From the NCBI GenBank assembly GCA_902984215.1, contig CADWAF010000334.1, positions 1 through 36,123 on the forward strand: a stretch of DNA of 36,123 nt, given 5' to 3'. The DNA is from Willaertia magna (taxonomy: Eukaryota; Heterolobosea; Eutetramitea; Acrasida; Naegleriidae). Below, in pieces: positions 9,901 to 19,164 of this stretch (the stretch's first letter is position 1; the number at the start of each line of letters is the position of its first letter). The notes beneath the pieces are model-generated. The model was given only the letters and a program-made list of their open reading frames with translations. It did no database searches and was not told the origin of the DNA. The position numbers were made by a program, and so were the translations under genes.

Positions 9901-12769
9901 TGTCTGATACTTGGTTAATATTAAATAATTTTTCAGTTGATGTAACAGGTACGTTTCCACTTGCAACTGTAGTTCCATGAATATCTGGGTTGTTAATTTG
10001 TAATTGATGCTTGTCTGCAAGATTAACCACACCCTTTTCCTTATTCATTTGTTCGACTTGCGTAATACTAAGCTTAAGAGTTTTACACAACATTTCAACT
10101 TCAAATTTAAGGTTGAGTTTTAAAATTGGAATGGAGTGAATTTCTACCAATAGTGACACTATCCCCATTACCCAAGGATTTGGAGGAGCAAAAACCTTCG
10201 ATTTAGCACAATGATTTAATATTTTTCCAATAAAAGGAATAACTGCGAGTAATTTTCCTTTCTCATAAGCATCAAATAGAAGAGCCTTTATATCTAAATC
10301 CTTTTGCAATACAGGTTTGTTCTTAGCAAGGGTTTGCAAACCAAGCCAACTTCCCAAATTTTTCAATAAAGATCTTTCGGAAAGACTTGTTGTTATTCTT
10401 TCAGACTTAAGTAATGCCTGAATAGATTCATAAGTTTGTCTCAAAACTTGTTTGTTTAAATCTTCTAACTTTAGTGTCGTCAAGAATTTGGCATATACAG
10501 CATGGAAGTTAGGTTCTAAACTTGCTCTATTAATCACGATATATCTGGCTAAGAATGGATAGTAATTTGGTGTTAAAACGTTTTTCAATTCATTGCATTT
10601 GTCGTTAATATTCATTTGTGACAAGTTGTTAACAATAAAACGTAATTTGTCTGCTAATTCCTCATTTGGTTGTTCAATGTCCTGGAGTGTTGCACCTTTT
10701 GTGAGGGTACTAATGTCTAATTGGAATCCCATTCCAGGTGAAGCTGATGTTTCTTCACGTTTTGGTTTAGTTGGTGTTACAGGTTCTTCCTTTGGTGTGG
10801 AAACAATGTGTGGAGGTGGAGATATAGTTCCAGAAACAGATGTTGTTGTTTGAATTGGATTCACTGGGGGAGGTGTCACGGAAGTAGGAGGAAGTACTTG
10901 TTGAGATGGAACGAGGTTGGTTGGCACATTAGTAGGTGGTTGTGGTGAAATAGAACTTGGAGGTGGGGAAGTGTGGATAAATTCTGATGATGTTTGCTGT
11001 TCTAAACCTTTGGTGATATAAATAGCTAAATCTGGAATAATTTGTTGTACTTGTGGTATTCTATTTCTTAAGTGGAAACAAAATTGTGGCCATTCAACAA
11101 TTCTAGTCTTGAATAAAGAAAGAGCAATTAAACCAAATTGGAAAAGCTTAACTTCGTTTGGATTGGATAACGCTTGTAAAACATAAATTAAACCATATTT
11201 AAGGGTTTTTCCAATAATAATATTGTTGACGATAATTAATCCAAATAATTTTGCCATAACTTTTAATTCCTCATCAGGGTATTGATGGAAAAATCTGTAT
11301 TCATCAAATAAGTTGTGAATAACACAAGCAAACATTTCTTGGTCAGCTTTAGTTTTAGAAAGTTTAAGATCCTTTAATTTTTCGATTGCTACTTCAACAG
11401 GAACCTCACCATGGAATAAACTTAAGAATAATTTGTTTGTCTTTTCTTCGATTTCAGGAGAAATTTGGAATTCTGTTGATACAATCTCTTTTTTCAAACC
11501 ATCATCTAAAGATTGATAAATTTGATATGCTTGTTCTAAAACTTCAGGTGAAATAATTGCTCTCTCAGTATCCAAAACTTTAAAGAAAATACGAGCACAA
11601 TCTGGGGTAAATGGGGTAGAAGCTGCTTGCTTTGGATCTTTTAACAACGCTATCCTTTCGGAAAGATAATTAATACATTCTTGAGTAAAGTCATTTGTGT
11701 ATCTTTCTATATGTTTACTTAACCATAATTCAAGATTAAGATGATCTCTTTTGTATGAAAGTGTTGCTAAATCAATTGTAAATTTGAAAGGTCTACTATC
11801 TAAAATAATATCTAAAGCCTTTAATTCTTGAGCAATATCTAATATTCTTCTAAGAGAAGTAGGATCTTTTCTATAAGTATCAACTAGAGAAGAAATTAAC
11901 AATGGTTGATTCAATTCGAATAGTTTGTGTAAAACCAAAAATGAATTTTTCTGTGGCTTGACATATAACGAAACCAAATATGATATTAATTCCATTTGTA
12001 ATGCAACATTTGATGGTTTAGATTGAGCCAAAGCAAGAAGTAATTGCTCAGGATAATGTTTAGTAGGCTGTTCCAAAACCTTTCGTATAGTATTTATATT
12101 TTCTGCATCAGCTAAATTTAACAGTGATTCTACTAAATCAATTGTTCCCCATGTGGTACTTAAATTCTTTTGAGAAGATAAGAAGGACATATCTACATGA
12201 CGTAATTTATCAGATGAAAAATCAATAACATCAGGAGGTGCATCTAAGGCCAATAGAATAAAAGATAATTGGGCTTCATTATTATTCCATTTTCTGCATA
12301 CAATAACATCTAATGGTAATTTTTCACCACCAGTTAATCTTTTGTATATGGTAACTATCATTGCTAAACCTTTTTGATCTTTTAGTTTAAATCCAGGATA
12401 ATCTAAATTTGAAACTACTTGTCTCCAATTTAATTCCTTGTTCTTTAACACTGATACAAAAGTATCTAGTTGCCATTGATGAGTAGAAGAGCTTTCTTTA
12501 ATATCTACCTTTGGTTGGTTAATCGACGTTAAAAATAAATTAATATCAGTTTTTGGTACTAATCCTGTATGATTCATGGACATCATTCCTATTAATTGTC
12601 CAACATCTTGTTCATTAATGCTTGGAAATTGTGCAATTATTTTGCTAAAAATATCTTGATTGTACATAGCATAATAGCCTAAATCTTTTATAAGCTCACT
12701 TATGCTTCCTTCGGAAGAAGTTAAATTGTCTTGCATTGTTGTGGTAAGATGTGTTTCGTTTCTTTTCAT
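6971..12769 (-). CDS. CNOT1: CCR4-NOT transcription complex subunit 1 (NOT1 scaffold)
   Basis: Single uninterrupted frame of 1932 residues, close to typical length for the family. Order: N-terminal HEAT-like helices (~1-590); a Pro/Thr/Ser-rich linker (~595-680); a MIF4G-like domain that docks the CAF1 deadenylase (~720-950); the DUF3819 CNOT9-binding helices (~975-1110, with AVDRTIREIIAPVVKRSVTI); and a C-terminal NOT module (~1490-1925) with KMPAFVLSWLELISHRLFMP and the near-invariant HRPHPWGLLITFIEL close to the end. NOT1 is the scaffold on which deadenylase and NOT2/3 subunits assemble for mRNA decay and translational repression. The start ATG is followed by a short polar segment. It is by far the largest gene here and has no introns. 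Confidence 0.97.
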   Translation of the reverse strand: MKRNETHLTTTMQDNLTSSEGSISELIKDLGYYAMYNQDIFSKIIAQFPSINEQDVGQLIGMMSMNHTGLVPKTDINLFLTSINQPKVDIKESSSTHQWQLDTFVSVLKNKELNWRQVVSNLDYPGFKLKDQKGLAMIVTIYKRLTGGEKLPLDVIVCRKWNNNEAQLSFILLALDAPPDVIDFSSDKLRHVDMSFLSSQKNLSTTWGTIDLVESLLNLADAENINTIRKVLEQPTKHYPEQLLLALAQSKPSNVALQMELISYLVSLYVKPQKNSFLVLHKLFELNQPLLISSLVDTYRKDPTSLRRILDIAQELKALDIILDSRPFKFTIDLATLSYKRDHLNLELWLSKHIERYTNDFTQECINYLSERIALLKDPKQAASTPFTPDCARIFFKVLDTERAIISPEVLEQAYQIYQSLDDGLKKEIVSTEFQISPEIEEKTNKLFLSLFHGEVPVEVAIEKLKDLKLSKTKADQEMFACVIHNLFDEYRFFHQYPDEELKVMAKLFGLIIVNNIIIGKTLKYGLIYVLQALSNPNEVKLFQFGLIALSLFKTRIVEWPQFCFHLRNRIPQVQQIIPDLAIYITKGLEQQTSSEFIHTSPPPSSISPQPPTNVPTNLVPSQQVLPPTSVTPPPVNPIQTTTSVSGTISPPPHIVSTPKEEPVTPTKPKREETSASPGMGFQLDISTLTKGATLQDIEQPNEELADKLRFIVNNLSQMNINDKCNELKNVLTPNYYPFLARYIVINRASLEPNFHAVYAKFLTTLKLEDLNKQVLRQTYESIQALLKSERITTSLSERSLLKNLGSWLGLQTLAKNKPVLQKDLDIKALLFDAYEKGKLLAVIPFIGKILNHCAKSKVFAPPNPWVMGIVSLLVEIHSIPILKLNLKFEVEMLCKTLKLSITQVEQMNKEKGVVNLADKHQLQINNPDIHGTTVASGNVPVTSTEKLFNINQVSDTTSAITDLQEQVKISDSLTIFKEQPELRKLVVVAVDRTIREIIAPVVKRSVTIACRTTVDLVVKDFIVEPDWVKMQRASNLMVQSLASKLTMVTCKDPFKNSLQKHLKVLFIQAAIDPNDVKVQNHIDQIVQSVSSDNVNIGCSYIEQAARDKATMDITEILAPEIELRKTSQQTGSHWTNYALSVHAQRLPEPLVPKSGALHLAHLQVYEDFDKKILSEQPREDMLPSNVATDQIRQSFTKVIEQLDQIKKQYSSFLYVPATGEVTVQICKIRNTLKKSVQGNETAEAICQDLFSKLYETDVPITKEICVLIMKIVRDIESESAISQITKMWKELKANQKLEKETAISLVRADLLDLPTVDSELVSLMNDPTAAPQSLALLLTLIRNLVIQKNTISISDLPKCYSFLTNNLKNLPDAGTINLVIDQASKVSGSVSENPLTVLINCAADFEIQDRQHIREQLMKKFLQWIQLIDAPNNPAMLGNIDIRTINASLYKIIADQKEIILVNLREFCKSEKTFEETLVTLLEVTVEHFYKYGSSAMPLATNLFKFADAYSELIGALIFSDKQKNKLINRFSIVLKAITNFLIRDHELQQTNFNQRIYLRILSNILHQISVNLPQSPESNQNEEISLDMLLLFGDALLSLEPLKMPAFVLSWLELISHRLFMPKLLLSTNRKGWPKFHSLLISLFKFLEPYLRNIQLNNSIKLIYKTSLKILLVLLHDFSEFLCDNHFSLCDVIPSSCIQMRNLILSAFPRHMRLPDPFTPNLKVDLLPEITEPPNIQSDYLKNFTSEVTAEMLENYIRTRDTEIVNQIITKLKLTSQQEIEECGTSYNVPLINSVVLYTGILATRQARVPIFTTPATEILKRLVVDLDSEGRYLVLNAIANQLRYPNNHTHYFSCALLHLFLEMADKDNVQDQITRVLIERLIAHRPHPWGLLITFIELVKNSRYKFWDRPFIRCAPEIEVMFQNVRYTL

Positions 12770-12851
12770 TAGGGTACAATGAGTTGTGGATGTATTTTTT
12801 TAATTAAAAAAAAATAATAATAATTCCGAAGAAACTATAGAAGCTAATGAT

Positions 12852-13121
12852 TTGACAAATAATAGCAATAATGGATATAATAACTATAATACTGACTCGC
12901 CCAATAAAACACGTTCAAGGTCAAACACAAAGTTTGTGAATGTTAGAGGCCACAACAACCATTTTCAAAAAAAATTAGAGCACCGCAAGAAGCTGGCACA
13001 AACAAGTTCCAATAACAATCTAAACAATCTAACCATCGGTAAAATCTCACAAGAAAATAATAACGAGGACGGTAAGGCCATGGACATTAACAATGAAGGG
13101 TTCTATAATATAAATAATTAA
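12852..13121 (+). CDS. Doubtful Asn-rich ORF, no ATG in frame
   Basis: This 448-nt stretch (12770-13217) between CNOT1 and the next gene holds only this frame, open from 12804 to a TAA at 13119-13121. It encodes a low-complexity Asn/Lys-rich product with KLEHRKKLAQTSSNNN. No ATG lies in frame at its start. A possible upstream exon starts at ATG 12779, with donor gtattt at 12792 and acceptor gaag at 12842-12843, giving MSCGSNDLTNN; that would leave just 9 nt between divergent start codons. No domain is recognised. It may be a short Naegleria-type hypothetical, or simply open sequence in CNOT1's upstream region. Confidence 0.3.
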   Translation: MTNNSNNGYNNYNTDSPNKTRSRSNTKFVNVRGHNNHFQKKLEHRKKLAQTSSNNNLNNLTIGKISQENNNEDGKAMDINNEGFYNINN

Positions 13122-13217
13122 GATGACTAACTGGAGTTTGTTTTCCTTTATATCGTAATACTAAATGATTAAGGGTTGACTACACGCCAAAAGTCATTTT
13201 GATTACAGCCGAAAAAA

Positions 13218-13625
13218 ATGTCATCAGTTTTAAAGGTGTTTCATTCAGAAAGTTTAATGGACTCATCATTTGATGAGAGAATGGCATTGAAACGAAAGAA
13301 GAATGCTGGCAATGTTGTTGATCAAACGAAAAAGGAGGAATGCAAGTCAACTGAAACGCAGTCAGTTTGCATGTCAACTCCCCCAACCCCAAAAGAACAA
13401 AAACAAAATACTGAGCCTATTGATGATGTAGTTTTGCCATCTGCCAACACTATACTAACTTCTAAAACTACTTCTACAGTAAAATCTGTAGAGTCTAAAT
13501 CACCTACTTCACCTAAACATGTAAAATGTAGTGGATCAACATTTAAGGCAAGAATGAAAGAAAGAAAGGAAAAGGTATTTAGTACCACTGTAACATCACC
13601 AGTTTTTGATGAAACTAATCAATAG
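13218..13625 (+). CDS. Small basic, Ser/Thr-rich protein of unknown function
   Basis: Intronless, 135 residues, ATG in strong context (cgaaaaaaATG), stop TAG. The sequence is hydrophilic with a basic patch (MALKRKKNAGN), several Ser/Thr-Pro sites (STPPTPKE; KSPTSPKH; TSPVFDE) and a second basic patch near the end (ARMKERKEK). No fold, membrane segment or known domain is apparent; it is probably disordered and may be a proline-directed kinase target. Function unknown. Confidence 0.6.
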   Translation: MSSVLKVFHSESLMDSSFDERMALKRKKNAGNVVDQTKKEECKSTETQSVCMSTPPTPKEQKQNTEPIDDVVLPSANTILTSKTTSTVKSVESKSPTSPKHVKCSGSTFKARMKERKEKVFSTTVTSPVFDETNQ

Positions 13626-13899
13626 CTAGTAAATCTGTAAATATAAAAAATTAATTGTAAATTATGTCACCCTTTGTTCTTTGTTAGACATTGTTAGACG
13701 CAGATCCAATTTACAAAAACAGGTGGGAATACAACAAACTCCTTTTCAATGGGGTAATCTTACTTAAAAGCGAAAAAAGACATAAAACTCAAAAGCTCAG
13801 ATAGTATTCAAATCAATGAGGTGCTAGTTTTTCCGCATTCACATTGTTGGTATGTGTTGCTATTCAATAACTTTTGACAAGTAAAAAAAAACAGACAAA
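13626..13899. other. Intergenic region, 274 nt
   Basis: No ORF, tRNA or repeat was seen. It ends in an A-rich leader (gtaaaaaaaaacagacaaaATG) typical of the starts in this window and should contain the promoter of the next gene. Confidence 0.5.
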
Positions 13900-14523
13900 A
13901 TGAGTGAAAGAAGGCAAAGAAAAGTTCTCAAAACACAATTAATAGATGGTTTTAATGGTAGTAATGTTATGTTCATTAACGAAAATCCATCTACAAATTA
14001 CTCGCATAATTCTTCCAATAGCTCTGAGAGTAATGAGGAACGAAGTCAACTAAGTGCTTCTTCCTCAAAAAAAGTACATGGAAAATATTGTCAGCTACGA
14101 AAGTCTCTAAGAAAATACAGAGACTTCGAAAGTAACTACTTTGTTATGCAAATAATGTCTAACCAAGAAGAGGAAGAAAGTATAACAAAACGAAAGAGGT
14201 CCTTACATTACGAATCTGATAGCAGCTGTGAAAAAGAGTACAAACACACTAAAAACAACACTAACATAGATATCGAACCAAATCAAATTCAATCCTTAAT
14301 GTCAGAAACAGAGATGGACTTATTGAATAGGGCAAAATCTTTACTTTCTGTTTACCAAACTAATTGTTACAACCGTACTGCTACCAGTAACGATAATACA
14401 GAACAAAATGATTTACACTTAACATCTAATTTACCTGAACCCACAATGCAACCAGAGGACGCAGCAGTTATTGAATACATATTAACTATCTGTAGCGAAT
14501 TTGAAAATTTTCCTTGTCAATAA
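13900..14523 (+). CDS. Hydrophilic protein of unknown function
   Basis: Intronless, 207 residues, with a good ATG context. It begins with a basic stretch (MSERRQRKVLKTQLIDGF), followed by a Ser/Asn-rich region, a Lys/Arg/Tyr-rich segment (CQLRKSLRKYRDFESNYF), a nuclear-localisation-like TKRKRS, and a more ordered C-terminal part with two predicted helices (ETEMDLLNRAKSLLSVY and EDAAVIEYILTICSEF). No family recognised. The basic clusters suggest a nuclear or nucleic-acid-associated protein, which is a guess. It converges on SRP receptor beta with a 51-nt gap. Confidence 0.65.
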   Translation: MSERRQRKVLKTQLIDGFNGSNVMFINENPSTNYSHNSSNSSESNEERSQLSASSSKKVHGKYCQLRKSLRKYRDFESNYFVMQIMSNQEEEESITKRKRSLHYESDSSCEKEYKHTKNNTNIDIEPNQIQSLMSETEMDLLNRAKSLLSVYQTNCYNRTATSNDNTEQNDLHLTSNLPEPTMQPEDAAVIEYILTICSEFENFPCQ

Positions 14524-14574
14524 AATGTATTATTAATATTTCATAATGTTTTTACATGTAAATGTTTATTTCAC

Positions 14575-15356
14575 TTATAAAACGCTTTTTACAATTTTAT
14601 CCAAACCATCACCTGATACAACAGAACAAAATTCAATTGTTATTGGAATTCCTCTTAGAGTTGACCATTTTTCAAAGGTAAAATCTTCTTTTTGTGAATC
14701 TAATAATAATAAATTCTTATTTGTTTCATCCCCAGTACTAGTATCTCCAAGTGATTGGTGTAAATGTTGTTTAGTTTGATGAATAGTTGTTAATTCTTTT
14801 TCTAATTCTCTCTTAATATGATTTTTAACAAACAATGCAATATCACTTTTGTTCAGAGCAATAAATAATTGTTTTGGTTTAAATTCCTCAACAAATTTAT
14901 AATTAGTCATTAAATCATATAAAAATCTAAATAAATTTTCAATATTATTATTCCACTCATAAATTAGTAAAAAACTTACTCGGCATTTGGACCAGCTTCA
15001 AATTCAGAAGCATCTAAGAAATAAATAACATTTTTTGTAATTGGTAAATATTGATTTATTAACTGTAATCTAACTCTAGAATGTCCAGGAATATCAATTA
15101 ATTCAATTGCTGATTTCTTTTCGGGATTAATTTTAGGAACAAACGTGGCTGTGTTTTCCTTAACACTGGTATGAGTGTTAACCACTTTATCATCTTTTAA
15201 TTTATAGAAAAATGTAGTTTTTCCGGAGTTTGGTAATCCAACAATTAGATTTGCAGTTCTTGGTTTAATTTGTTGTGTAAATAATTTTAAATAAACAAAG
15301 ATTGCAGCTAAAACAATCACAAAAATTGATGCACCCAACAATACGAATTCATTCAT
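14575..15356 (-). CDS. SRPRB: Signal recognition particle receptor subunit beta
   Basis: Two exons on the minus strand, 14980-15356 then 14575-14926, separated by a 53-nt intron (gtaagt...tttag); the join reads NAEFLYDLM. The product has 242 residues. An N-terminal transmembrane helix (~4-25) is followed by a Ras-like GTPase: P-loop GLPNSGKT (40-47), G3 DIPG (88-91), G4 NKSD (151-154), and a late G5-like region SVVSGDG. It anchors SRP receptor alpha at the ER membrane and couples GTP binding to docking of ribosome-nascent chains. A charged insert with TSTGDETNKN (~187-196) is in the usual variable region. All catalytic motifs are intact. Confidence 0.92.
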
Positions 15357-15548
15357 TTTTTAAGGTTTGTTTTGTAAAGGATTAATTCAAACTTTTTAAT
15401 TTAAAAAAATGATTTGACGTGGCAATGGAACCAAATGTGTACCGAGCAGGCCAAAACACAAAGATGTTTTCCTTTCGTGTTGTTTTTTAAATACGAAATA
15501 TCAACACGTTATAATTTAATAATTATAAAATTAAAAAGGAATGAAGTA

Positions 15549-15556
15549 TTTCCCGC
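15549..15556 (+). promoter_or_regulatory. E2F-consensus-like octamer TTTCCCGC
   Basis: The octamer fits TTTSSCGC, the E2F/DP recognition consensus, and stands out in an AT-rich stretch 50 nt before the ATG at 15606. Similar sites lie upstream of three other cytoskeletal or coiled-coil genes here. Binding is not shown by sequence alone. Confidence 0.35.
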
Positions 15557-15605
15557 TCAGCGTTTTTCTAATTCAAATAATACAAAAAAATTTGCTCATT
15601 TTTCA

Positions 15606-16505
15606 ATGTACGGTTCTTTTCCATCAAAAATTAATAATTCAGAAGAAGATGGTAAAAAAGTTGATCCAAATGAATCAAGTACTACTTTAACAAGTTTTTT
15701 GGATGATTCAATAACCTTTAGCTCTAGAATAGATTTTGAGGAAACCTTAAAGCAAATAAAAGAACAAGACAGAAAAGTAAACACTCACATGAATCATTAT
15801 TCTAAGTATTTATTACCAAGTCCAAAGCCATCATCTAATCAAGGAAATGTGGAATCTAAACCTTCTTATTCATCTCAAATAGATGCCTTAATTAGAGATT
15901 TCAGAAAAGAAGTAAACCATGTCAGTAACTCTATTCCCGAAACACCTCAAGTTTCTACCATTAAATCAAATAAGGATCTGAAGGATGAACAAGAGTTTGA
16001 AGAGATTCAAGATTTTCAAAGTCCATCTTTTTCAATGTACAGTACCTCTCCTCAAGTCGAAAATAACAGAAGTAATCGTTTATCTACTGAACCATTATTT
16101 CCACAAACCAATACTACTAGAAGGCAAGATTCTAGTTTTAATGATTCATTAACAAACGGTGTTAAGCAGGTTCGTCCAATTTCACATACAAATATTTTAG
16201 ATACAAATAATTATATGAAAATTGATAAAGATCCAATGGCTTCACCAATCATAAATAAGGTAAATTCATCCTTAAATAATAGAACTACCAGTCCAAGACT
16301 TAGTCGTAGTCCGGTAAAGGAGCAAGAACGTATCAGGGCATCACCTAAGAAAAATGTCGAGATATCTTTACGATTAGAAAATATTCAACTTAAGGAAGAA
16401 ATATCTAAGCTACAATCATCCGTTGTTTTCCTACAATCACGAATGGAAGGATTAGAAAGAAATATGTCACAATTATTTGAATTAGTTTTGAAGAAACAAG
16501 AATAA
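15606..16505 (+). CDS. Ser/Asn-rich protein with C-terminal coiled coil
   Basis: 299 residues from ATG 15606 (MYGSFPSKINNSEED). The frame is open upstream to 15414, with an ATG at 15435, but the upstream translation looks like AT-rich leader. Most of the protein is polar with many Ser-Pro/Thr-Pro sites (RTTSPRLSRSPVKEQ). The last ~50 residues are a clear heptad coiled coil (RLENIQLKEEISKLQSSV...MEGLERNMSQLFEL), probably oligomerising. No family recognised. Its stop lies just 18 nt before the ATG of DNAI4. An exact TTTCCCGC lies at 15549-15556, upstream of the chosen start. Confidence 0.75.
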   Translation: MYGSFPSKINNSEEDGKKVDPNESSTTLTSFLDDSITFSSRIDFEETLKQIKEQDRKVNTHMNHYSKYLLPSPKPSSNQGNVESKPSYSSQIDALIRDFRKEVNHVSNSIPETPQVSTIKSNKDLKDEQEFEEIQDFQSPSFSMYSTSPQVENNRSNRLSTEPLFPQTNTTRRQDSSFNDSLTNGVKQVRPISHTNILDTNNYMKIDKDPMASPIINKVNSSLNNRTTSPRLSRSPVKEQERIRASPKKNVEISLRLENIQLKEEISKLQSSVVFLQSRMEGLERNMSQLFELVLKKQE

Positions 16506-16523
16506 AAATTTTTATTACAAAAA

Positions 16524-19147
16524 ATGAGTACAAGAGGTGCTGTAAGCCAGGGGAGATCTAGTATTACCCACTCCACAAAGGCAAAATCTAGAAAACCAGA
16601 ACAGGCAAGAAAGGGGTTTGGTAAGAACCAACAACCGTCTATTGCAAACTTTAAGGGCATAAAGAAGCGATTTCAAAATGTTATAGGGAAACAAAAAGAA
16701 ACGTTAGATGCTATTGATCCCATTACTAAGCAAATTAAAAATCCGTTACCCCTATACAATGTACATCAGAATCAATATGGAAGTATTGAGGCAAGTGCCT
16801 CTTTTACTTCTGGAAACATTTCTCCATCTTCTATGGTAAGTTTACATTAGGATCTGGATTAGTAATAGACCTGTAGAGTGAAATTTCGGAATTTGATAGA
16901 GCTTCTTCATTTAGTTTTGGTAAAGAAACTGTACAAACAGGAAGTTTAAGTCAAGCGGATTCCTCAGCTTCTTCAATAATCAGTGACGAAGAATCATTTG
17001 TATTCAGTGGTCCTGTGACTATTGATGATATGATGAGCCAAACTGGTAGTGTAGATCTTAGCTTTGCAGTAGGGCAAGAGCTAAAAGGCTCAATAGATAT
17101 ACCAACGAGTGACAATTTTATTAAAAAACAAGAAAACGACACTGGGAGAAAAGTTCAAAATGAGCAACCGCAATTGACACCAAAACAACAAGAATTATTA
17201 ATGGAAATGGACTTTACTATTACCTTAGTGGAAACAGAAACTTTTTTTCTATTTGATAAATTTGATGAAAGTGTGAAAATGGATGATCCTAAAATTGAAG
17301 AAGTAAGGGAAAGAAACAGAAGGTACAGAGAGCTATTAAAAAATAAAGAAAATAACAGTGATAACTTTGTGAACAAGGATGTACAGACTTTGAACACATT
17401 TAAAAAGAACAAAAGAACAACCACATCTAAGCCTGAGGTTCAGTCTGTGGAGGTGTCTGTGACTGAATATCAAATTTATGATGATAGAAAAGAAATAGAA
17501 GAAATGGAAGAGAGAGAAAGGTAAGTTTTTTATAGAAATACAGAATTGTTTACAGTGAAAGAGAAGAGAGGGAATTAATTTCCAGTCTTTCCAACAAACA
17601 AGAGGAGGAAGAAGAAGAGGAAGCTTTTGAAAATGATGGTAAGTTATTTAAACTAAGAAGAAAGTGATAACCCATTACAAAAGAAATTGATACTCAAGAT
17701 GATAACACAAGTACAAGGAGTGGTGGACGAGGAACAGAAAAGGTGACTGTTCCTCCATATCAAGAGTTGGTAATGACAAGGGCTATTGTACAAAATATAT
17801 TTCATGAACAACAACAAATGTATAAACTTCTTGATTTAAAGGATACTATTAAGGAATCAGAGTCTAAAGAAATTATAGATGAATATAGATCAACTTCTTC
17901 CTTAAGTGTAAAGGAACATCATGAGGAAGAAAAGACTGAAATGGAAGATATTGAAGATTTAAGTGAGGATGAGGAAGAAGTTGTTATTAAGAAACAAGGA
18001 AAGTTAACTTCCTTATGGGAATACAAATGCGACTTTAATGAAACAAATAATGTAAACTGTATGACCTGGAACAAGGAAAACAAAGACATTCTGGCCGTTG
18101 GGTATGGAAATGGAAATGTCACAGAAAACAATAATAATTGTGGTTATATTGTTTGTTGGACATTAAAAAATCCATCTGTAAGTTGTTTACTTCTACAATA
18201 ATTAACTCCATTAGCTTCCTGAAAGGATATATAGAATACAAAATGCTGGAGTCAATTCCTTAAACTTTTCTTCCAGTAATCCAAGTATTCTTGCTGCTGG
18301 TTTAGATGACGGAACAGTTGCGATATACGACGTGAGAAGAAAAGAAAACTCACCAGTTATGGAAACAAGCAAAAGCCATACAGGAACTGTCTGGGATTTA
18401 AGGTGGGTAGATAGAGGAAAGGATTTAGGAGAAAGACTTCATTCAGTTGGGGTTGACGGAAGAGTGAATGTTTGGACTATTAAGAAAGGGTTAGAATCTT
18501 CAGAAATAATGAGACTGAAAAGATCTAGGTCAGTTGAGTTTGGAAGTGATGCCTTAATATCAAGAGAATCAGGTGGAATGTCCATAGATTTTTCTCCAGT
18601 TGACAGTAATATTTACCTTGTTGGTACTGAGGATGGTACAATTAGTAAATGTTCTTGTTCATATACAGAACAGCCTCTAGAAACATATCACGATCATACT
18701 GGTCCAGTTTATTCAGTTAGATGGAATCCTTATGTTCCAGATGTATTTGTAAGTTGTAGTGCTGATTGGACAGTTAAAATATGGAATCAAGAGCAGTCTT
18801 CTCCTATATTTGCTATTGAGTCATACTCTGACAAATCTGACCAACGTTCATATGCAGTGACTGATGTTGCTTGGAGCAAATATTGCTCAACTATGTTTTC
18901 TACAACTTCGATAGTTGGCAATCTAGAAATTTGGGATTTGTCATTTTCCACCGTAAGACCCAAGTTTTCCAAGAATAAGCTTGGAACAAAATTGAATTGT
19001 ACTTTGTTTGCCGAGGATGTACCCATTGTATTGGTTGGTGACAATACAGGTTGTGTTGAGGTGTTAAGGGCAGAGGGGGTAGAACAAAATAATGATACTG
19101 ACATACTAGCTAGTAGCAACACTCCTAAAAGTACAGAATTGTATTAA
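16524..19147 (+). CDS. DNAI4: Axonemal dynein intermediate chain DNAI4 (WDR78/IC138 type)
   Basis: Five exons: 16524-16835, 16877-17520, 17556-17638, 17684-18177 and 18215-19147. All junctions keep frame; product 821 residues. Introns are 41, 35, 45 and 37 nt, all with GTAAG donors. The N-terminal ~200 residues are Ser-rich and disordered. A conserved block near 210-230 (LMEMDFTITLVETETFFLF) resembles the WDR78/IC138 signature. An acidic region follows, then a WD-repeat propeller from ~455 to 805 (HTGTVWDLRW; HTGPVYSVRWNPYVPDVFVS; SADWTVKIWN). In cilia this subunit belongs to the two-headed inner-arm dynein and helps regulate beating. In an amoeboflagellate it would be needed only in the flagellate stage. 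The next gene (CEP44) converges 17 nt away. Confidence 0.88.
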
Positions 19148-19164
19148 AGTAAATTATGAATTTA

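Noticed and set aside
9603..10853. Plus-strand ORFs opposite CNOT1
   Set aside because: CNOT1 on the other strand is conserved throughout; these are shadows.
15414..15605. N-terminal extension of the 15606 gene from an earlier start (ATG 15435)
   Set aside because: The extension is hydrophobic and Asn/Lys-rich like translated leader, and it contains the TTTCCCGC motif; the ATG at 15606 is followed at once by the typical polar sequence. Not excluded.
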